From: DATBGO01 sp050011895
GTDB lineage: Bacteria > Actinomycetota > Actinomycetes > Streptosporangiales > Streptosporangiaceae
Reading direction: 5' to 3'
Assembly (NCBI GenBank): GCA_050011895.1
Contig: JBEKIF010000132.1
Span: forward strand, 1 to 7,433
Length of the DNA: 7,433 nucleotides
The notes under the pieces were generated by a model that saw nothing but the letters and a program-made list of their open reading frames with translations, searched no databases and was not told the origin of the DNA. Positions 5,015-7,433 of this stretch are shown piece after piece. Both the position numbers and the translations under genes were made by a program. Within the stretch, counting starts at the first letter, position 1. The number at the start of each line of letters is the position of its first letter.

Positions 5015-7433
5015 GCTCACCGCGATCACCAACGACCACTTCGCGGCGCTGCTGGAGTCGATTCAGCCGCCGCAGTCACCGCAGGTCTCTCCCCAGCGGA
5101 CGCGGCTGCGCGAGTACGTGGCGATATTGACAGCCTTTGACGCCGCGTCCCTGGCGCCGCTGACCCCGGGGCTGCCACTGACCACGGGCGTGGCGCGAGA
5201 CCCGGAGGCCGACAGCTTCCTGGCGGAGGACTGTGAGCACGTCGTGACGCCCGGAGGTCATCGGTGGAGCCTGCGCGAGGACGTCCGGCAGGACACGCTG
5301 GCCGCGCTGGACCGCCAGGGCCGCCTCAGCCAGTTCCCGGGCGCGACGGACGAGGACGACGTCGCCTGCCGCATGGCCCTGCGGTATATCCACGGGAACG
5401 CTCCTCCCCTCGGGCAGCAGACCCTCGAGGAGCTGCAGGGCAGCGTGGAGGTGTCCGGCTGGCTGTCCGAAACCACAGTGGCGGTTCCAGGCGCGGCGCA
5501 GGTGCGCGCCCAGACCGCGATAGAGGCGATGCTGCAGCCGCTGCGGACACTGGTGGCGGATGGGTTCTTCGGCCGGGTGTCCGAGCTGAACCGCCTGTCG
5601 GACTATGCGGAGGTCCTGCCGCCCAGCCGCTGGCTCAGCGGCGTTGCGCGACGGGTCCGCCGCATTACCAACTTTTACGACAAGCCGCCGCTGCTCATCT
5701 ACGGCCCCGGCGGGGTGGGGAAGTCCACGCTCGTCGCCAAGTTCGTCCTCGACCACATCGACGCCGAGGACATCCACCGGTTTCCGTTCGCCTACCTGTC
5801 ATTCGACCGCTCCGAACTGCGCCCCGAACAGCCGCTGAGCCTGCTGGCCGAAGCCGCCAGTCAGCTCGGTGCGCTGTTCCCCGGCGTGACCGACGGCGCG
5901 TCGGTGCTCGCCGCGTCGGCACGGTCGGTCGTCGCGTCGACCGCCGTGCTGGCGCTGGATCGCCGGTCGACCAAAGGCTCGTCGAGCAGCACCCTGGAGC
6001 GGGAGGGTACCGACGAGCAGATCCTCATCAGCCGTTTCGCGGCGCTCATCGAGCAAGCCGTTGGTACCCGCGACGTCCCCCACGTGTGGGTGCTCGACAC
6101 CTTCGAGGTGGCACAGCGGCAGGCGCCAACTGCCATCGACCGGCTCTGGCGTTTCCTTGGCCGCCTTCAGCAGGCCTGCCCCCGGCTGCGTGTGGTGCTA
6201 TGCGGCCGCGCCCCGATCAGCGATCACAAGACCAGCACCATGCTCCTGGGCGGGCTGGACCGGGAGTCGGCCCTGCAGATGCTGCGTACGCAGCTGGCCG
6301 ATCTCGATCTCCCCGACGCCTTCCTGCAGAAGATCATCGAGGCTGTATCGACGCAGCCGGTCAGCTTGCGCCTGGCGGCCCTGCTCGTCCGCGCGGAGGC
6401 AGCGAAGGCGATCGAGACCAAGGACTGGCGCCGCGACCTGCTGTTGCGCCTGCCCAGCAACGAGGTGCAGGGAGTGCTCTACCGGCGGATCCTCGACCAT
6501 ATCGCCGACCCGGACGTGCGCCGGATCGCCCACCCGGGGCTCGCGTTGCGCCGCCTGACCCCCGGCGTGATCGAGGCCGTTCTCGCCCGGCAATGCGGTC
6601 TGGGGGACGTGGACGGGCAGCGGGCGCAGGAGCTGTTTGACTCGCTGCTGCGGGAGATCTCCCTAGTGGAGCCGGACGGTTCAGACGGCCTGCGGCTACG
6701 GCCAGACATCCGCCGGGTCATACTGCCCATGATCGAGCGCGACAACCCGGAGCTGCTGGCGAGCCTGCGGGGGGCCGCCTTGCGCTACTTCAGGAAGCAG
6801 GACTCCTTCCAGGCCAAGATCGAGGAACTGTACTACCGCCTCGCCCTCGGGCAGTCCACGACGACCCTGGACCGGGCGTACGATACCGATGCGGCGGCGG
6901 CGCTGGATTACGCACTCGAGGAGTTCCCAGCGTCGAGCCAGGTCTACCTGGCCAACCGGCTCGGTGTCACCGTCTCCGCCGACGTCCGCCAGCGGGCAGA
7001 CGATCTGTCCTGGGCGCGGCAGACGACGCTGGCCGCCCGTCGGCTGCTCGACGCTGGTCGGCCGGTCGAGGCTCTGGAGCTGGTGCTGGTGCGGCGAAGC
7101 GACACCGTCCGCCCCTTCACCGCCGCACTCGAGATAGAGGCGCTGGCCGCCCTCGGCCGGTACGACGAGGCCCTGGCCAGCGCGGCGACGGCGGCGCAAT
7201 GGTGCACTGACCACCAGGAGATCGCGGTCTTCATCGAGGTCGCGTTGCTCGCCGCCCGGGTCGAAGAGGACACCGGCGACTTCGGCCAGGCGCTGCGCTG
7301 GCTGCGGGAGGTCGACCGCGTCGCAGGGTCGGTGCACGACCGCATCAGCCGGCTCACGGCGCGGGTGGCCATGCTGCGGATCCATCGCCGGGACGGGACC
7401 CTCGACAGCGACGACGTCCGGTTGCTGCGCGCT
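5007..7433 (+). CDS. STAND-type ATPase with TPR-like C-terminus (3' partial)
   Basis: The frame is open from the ATG at 5007 to the right edge: 809 codons with no stop, so the end is missing. Residues 1-185 form a domain I do not recognise; the part around 82-110 (GGHRWSLREDVRQDTLAALDRQG) could be winged-helix-like. The NTPase core follows: FFGRVSELNRL at 187-197 leads in, Walker A is GPGGVGKST (Lys239) and Walker B is HVWVLDTFE (Asp364). LRVVLCGRAP gives a sensor-1 strand with Arg401, and QPVSLRLAALL at 450-460 matches the GxP-like motif of STAND proteins. From about 485 a helical winged-helix-like region leads into repeats that look TPR-like from about 670 (AARRLLDAGRPVEALELVL; IEALAALGRYDEALASAATA). 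STAND ATPases are ligand-triggered oligomerising switches; the repeats usually sense the trigger. The start overlaps the previous stop by 8 bases, and GGGG lies five bases before it. Confidence 0.9.
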   Translation, partial: MAKLTAITNDHFAALLESIQPPQSPQVSPQRTRLREYVAILTAFDAASLAPLTPGLPLTTGVARDPEADSFLAEDCEHVVTPGGHRWSLREDVRQDTLAALDRQGRLSQFPGATDEDDVACRMALRYIHGNAPPLGQQTLEELQGSVEVSGWLSETTVAVPGAAQVRAQTAIEAMLQPLRTLVADGFFGRVSELNRLSDYAEVLPPSRWLSGVARRVRRITNFYDKPPLLIYGPGGVGKSTLVAKFVLDHIDAEDIHRFPFAYLSFDRSELRPEQPLSLLAEAASQLGALFPGVTDGASVLAASARSVVASTAVLALDRRSTKGSSSSTLEREGTDEQILISRFAALIEQAVGTRDVPHVWVLDTFEVAQRQAPTAIDRLWRFLGRLQQACPRLRVVLCGRAPISDHKTSTMLLGGLDRESALQMLRTQLADLDLPDAFLQKIIEAVSTQPVSLRLAALLVRAEAAKAIETKDWRRDLLLRLPSNEVQGVLYRRILDHIADPDVRRIAHPGLALRRLTPGVIEAVLARQCGLGDVDGQRAQELFDSLLREISLVEPDGSDGLRLRPDIRRVILPMIERDNPELLASLRGAALRYFRKQDSFQAKIEELYYRLALGQSTTTLDRAYDTDAAAALDYALEEFPASSQVYLANRLGVTVSADVRQRADDLSWARQTTLAARRLLDAGRPVEALELVLVRRSDTVRPFTAALEIEALAALGRYDEALASAATAAQWCTDHQEIAVFIEVALLAARVEEDTGDFGQALRWLREVDRVAGSVHDRISRLTARVAMLRIHRRDGTLDSDDVRLLRA

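Noticed and set aside
5264..6640. 458-codon plus-strand open frame
   Set aside because: It is the +1 shadow of the STAND ATPase gene, rich in Arg, Pro, Ala and Gly with no domain, whereas the true frame holds Walker A and B.
6696..7385. 229-codon minus-strand open frame
   Set aside because: It is antisense to the TPR-like region of the STAND gene; its composition is typical of high-G+C shadow frames.
1..7433. tRNA genes, CRISPR arrays, insertion sequence ends
   Set aside because: I saw no tRNA-like T-loop, no regularly spaced repeats and no transposase frame or terminal inverted repeats.

Overview
This window looks like a chromosome fragment from a high-G+C actinobacterium, of the Streptomyces or Micromonospora kind. 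The signs are a strong third-position G/C bias, AGGAGG-like ribosome sites and a DUF6247-type gene. No marker fixes the genus.

Left side (1-1803) is patchy accessory DNA. It opens with the 3' part of an ABC-2 type (DrrB-like) exporter permease (1-545). A convergent DUF6247-like small gene (512-889, minus strand) overlaps its end. Next comes a decayed tyrosine-recombinase gene (about 910-1452) with an in-frame TAG and no catalytic domain. About 350 bases (1453-1803) follow with no gene I can defend.

Right side (1804-7433) holds four genes, all on the plus strand. (1) A 302-aa exported or membrane protein has a lipobox-like N-terminus, a Ser/Thr/Pro/Ala-rich linker, transmembrane helices and an Ig-like beta region. 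(2) After a 131-base gap containing a TATAAT-like box comes a 344-aa protein: an N-terminal effector-associated domain (EAD)-like helical domain fused to a trypsin-like serine protease with an intact His-Asp-Ser triad. (3) Two bases later comes a 377-aa protein with a related N-terminal EAD-like domain and a P-loop NTPase whose Walker A lysine is replaced by arginine. (4) Overlapping by 8 bases is a large STAND-type ATPase with canonical Walker A and a helical-repeat (TPR-like) C-terminus. It has 809 codons in the window and runs off the right edge.

The three tightly packed genes read as one operon. A plausible model is an NTP-dependent biological-conflict (defence or programmed-death) system. 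The STAND ATPase would be sensor and switch, the EAD-bearing degenerate NTPase an adaptor, and the EAD-bearing protease the effector, joined to the adaptor by homotypic EAD contact. The upstream membrane protein may be a membrane-linked component, but its membership is unproven. EAD, STAND and trypsin-like partnerships are a known theme in actinobacteria and other multicellular bacteria. I do not recognise this particular four-gene layout, nor the domain at the N-terminus of the STAND protein.
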